DNA of 5,148 bases from Acidobacteriaceae bacterium (GTDB lineage: Bacteria > Acidobacteriota > Terriglobia > Terriglobales > Acidobacteriaceae): NCBI GenBank assembly GCA_030042915.1, contig JASHYS010000289.1, forward strand, positions 1-5,148. Reading direction: 5' to 3'. This document shows positions 4,534 to 5,148 of this stretch, piece after piece (the first letter of the stretch is position 1; each line of letters begins with the position of its first letter). The position numbers and the translations under genes were made by a program. The notes beneath the pieces were generated by a model that had not been told where the DNA came from, did not search any database, and was given only the letters and a program-made list of their open reading frames with translations.

Positions 4534-5145
4534 TTAGAAGTGGTACGCGACGCCGATGGCCGGATCGTTCATGTTGAACCACTTGTTGGTATTGAATTGG
4601 CTGCCATTATCGAAGGTCGGCACCTTGGTGACCTGGCCGCGGTACTCCACCCGAATGTCGAAGCTGGGACTGACCTCGTAAGCGAAACCTGCGCCGTACA
4701 CCGCACCCACTTCGGTTTGCTGCTTGGCGTCGAGCGTACCCAAACCCGAGTTGACGATGGGAAGGAAGATGAACCCCGCCGGACCGGCCTCGACGAATGG
4801 ATTCCAACTCTTCAATACGAACGACTTCACAAAGGCGCCTGACATTTCCTGAATGCGCGCCGGGACAGTAATGCCGTTGTAAAACGCCGGGCCGAAGTAG
4901 TCAAACTTGTTCTGGTAGGTGATGCCGTAGTTGGCTTCGAGCGCGCTCGTTGGCGTGAGCATGAAACGATAGCTGGCCATGGCGCCAAAGCCGCGGTTGG
5001 AGTGAACCTGCACGTCGGTAGAGGAGGCGATAAAAGGAGGAATAATCGTCTGCCCGCTGATGCTGATGTCCTGGCGGCTTTCCTGAGCGCGGCCCACGGC
5101 CACAAACGCGGCCAGCAGAGCTGCTAAAAAGGCAATCTTCTTCAT
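4534..5145 (-). CDS. small outer-membrane beta-barrel protein
   Basis: A 203-residue exported protein. The signal peptide is MKKIAFLAALLAAFVAVGRA, with likely cleavage after residue 20 before QESRQD. The mature part is rich in alternating polar and aromatic or hydrophobic stretches suited to beta strands: GFGAMASYRFML (52-63), SALEANYGITYQ (67-78), SGAFVKSFVL (102-111), NPFVEAGPAGFIFLP (115-129), EVGAVYGAGFAYEVS (145-159), SFDIRVEYRGQV (161-172) and AIGVAYHF (196-203). The C-terminal Phe with YHF is the classic signal for outer-membrane insertion. About eight strands and the size suggest an OmpA/OmpW-like 8-strand barrel; no peptidoglycan-binding OmpA domain follows. There are no cysteines. 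The specific role, such as structural protein or small porin, cannot be told. The ATG is 3 nt from the right edge, so its ribosome binding site and promoter are outside the window. It converges with pheA across an 82-nt repeat spacer. Confidence 0.85.
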   Translation of the reverse strand: MKKIAFLAALLAAFVAVGRAQESRQDISISGQTIIPPFIASSTDVQVHSNRGFGAMASYRFMLTPTSALEANYGITYQNKFDYFGPAFYNGITVPARIQEMSGAFVKSFVLKSWNPFVEAGPAGFIFLPIVNSGLGTLDAKQQTEVGAVYGAGFAYEVSPSFDIRVEYRGQVTKVPTFDNGSQFNTNKWFNMNDPAIGVAYHF

Positions 5146-5148
5146 TCG

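Overview
The window is GC-rich chromosomal DNA that best fits an Acidobacteriota genome, probably class Terriglobia. This is inferred from remembered family resemblances, not from a search. The clues are a single-domain cyclic-nucleotide-binding-like protein, a UbiA-type prenyltransferase of the futalosine-menaquinone kind, an unnamed secreted protein family, and intergenic spaces filled with short dispersed-type repeats.

Left part (1-1290, minus strand): the start of gpsA (cut by the window edge) overlaps the end of plsY by 4 nt (ATGA). GpsA makes sn-glycerol-3-phosphate and PlsY acylates it, so the pair performs the entry steps of phospholipid synthesis. Upstream of plsY, on the same strand, is a 149-residue protein made only of a CRP/FNR-like sensor domain, with no DNA-binding domain and an unusual ligand pocket. 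Middle part: a divergent spacer of about 217 nt carries a CRP-like palindrome (TGTGA-N6-TCACT). It leads into a multi-membrane-span UbiA-family prenyltransferase, most likely MqnP. A repeat-containing spacer of 190 nt follows, then a gene for a secreted protein of unknown function with a good ribosome binding site.

Right part: a 222-nt spacer holds two GG-loop hairpins side by side and a second, different inverted-repeat block. It precedes pheA, a monofunctional prephenate dehydratase with an ACT domain for phenylalanine synthesis. A convergent 82-nt spacer made almost entirely of short repeats separates pheA from a minus-strand gene for a small outer-membrane beta-barrel protein that starts 3 nt inside the right edge.

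The genes are mostly ordinary housekeeping genes, and I see no phage, transposase, CRISPR, tRNA or rRNA. I did not find a convincing new multi-gene system. The most unusual material is the repeats: three of the spacers carry short repeat tracts, two of these tracts contain the stop codon of the upstream gene, and one abuts the ribosome binding site of the next gene. The other point of interest is the single-domain CRP-like protein beside a CRP-like palindrome it cannot bind by itself.
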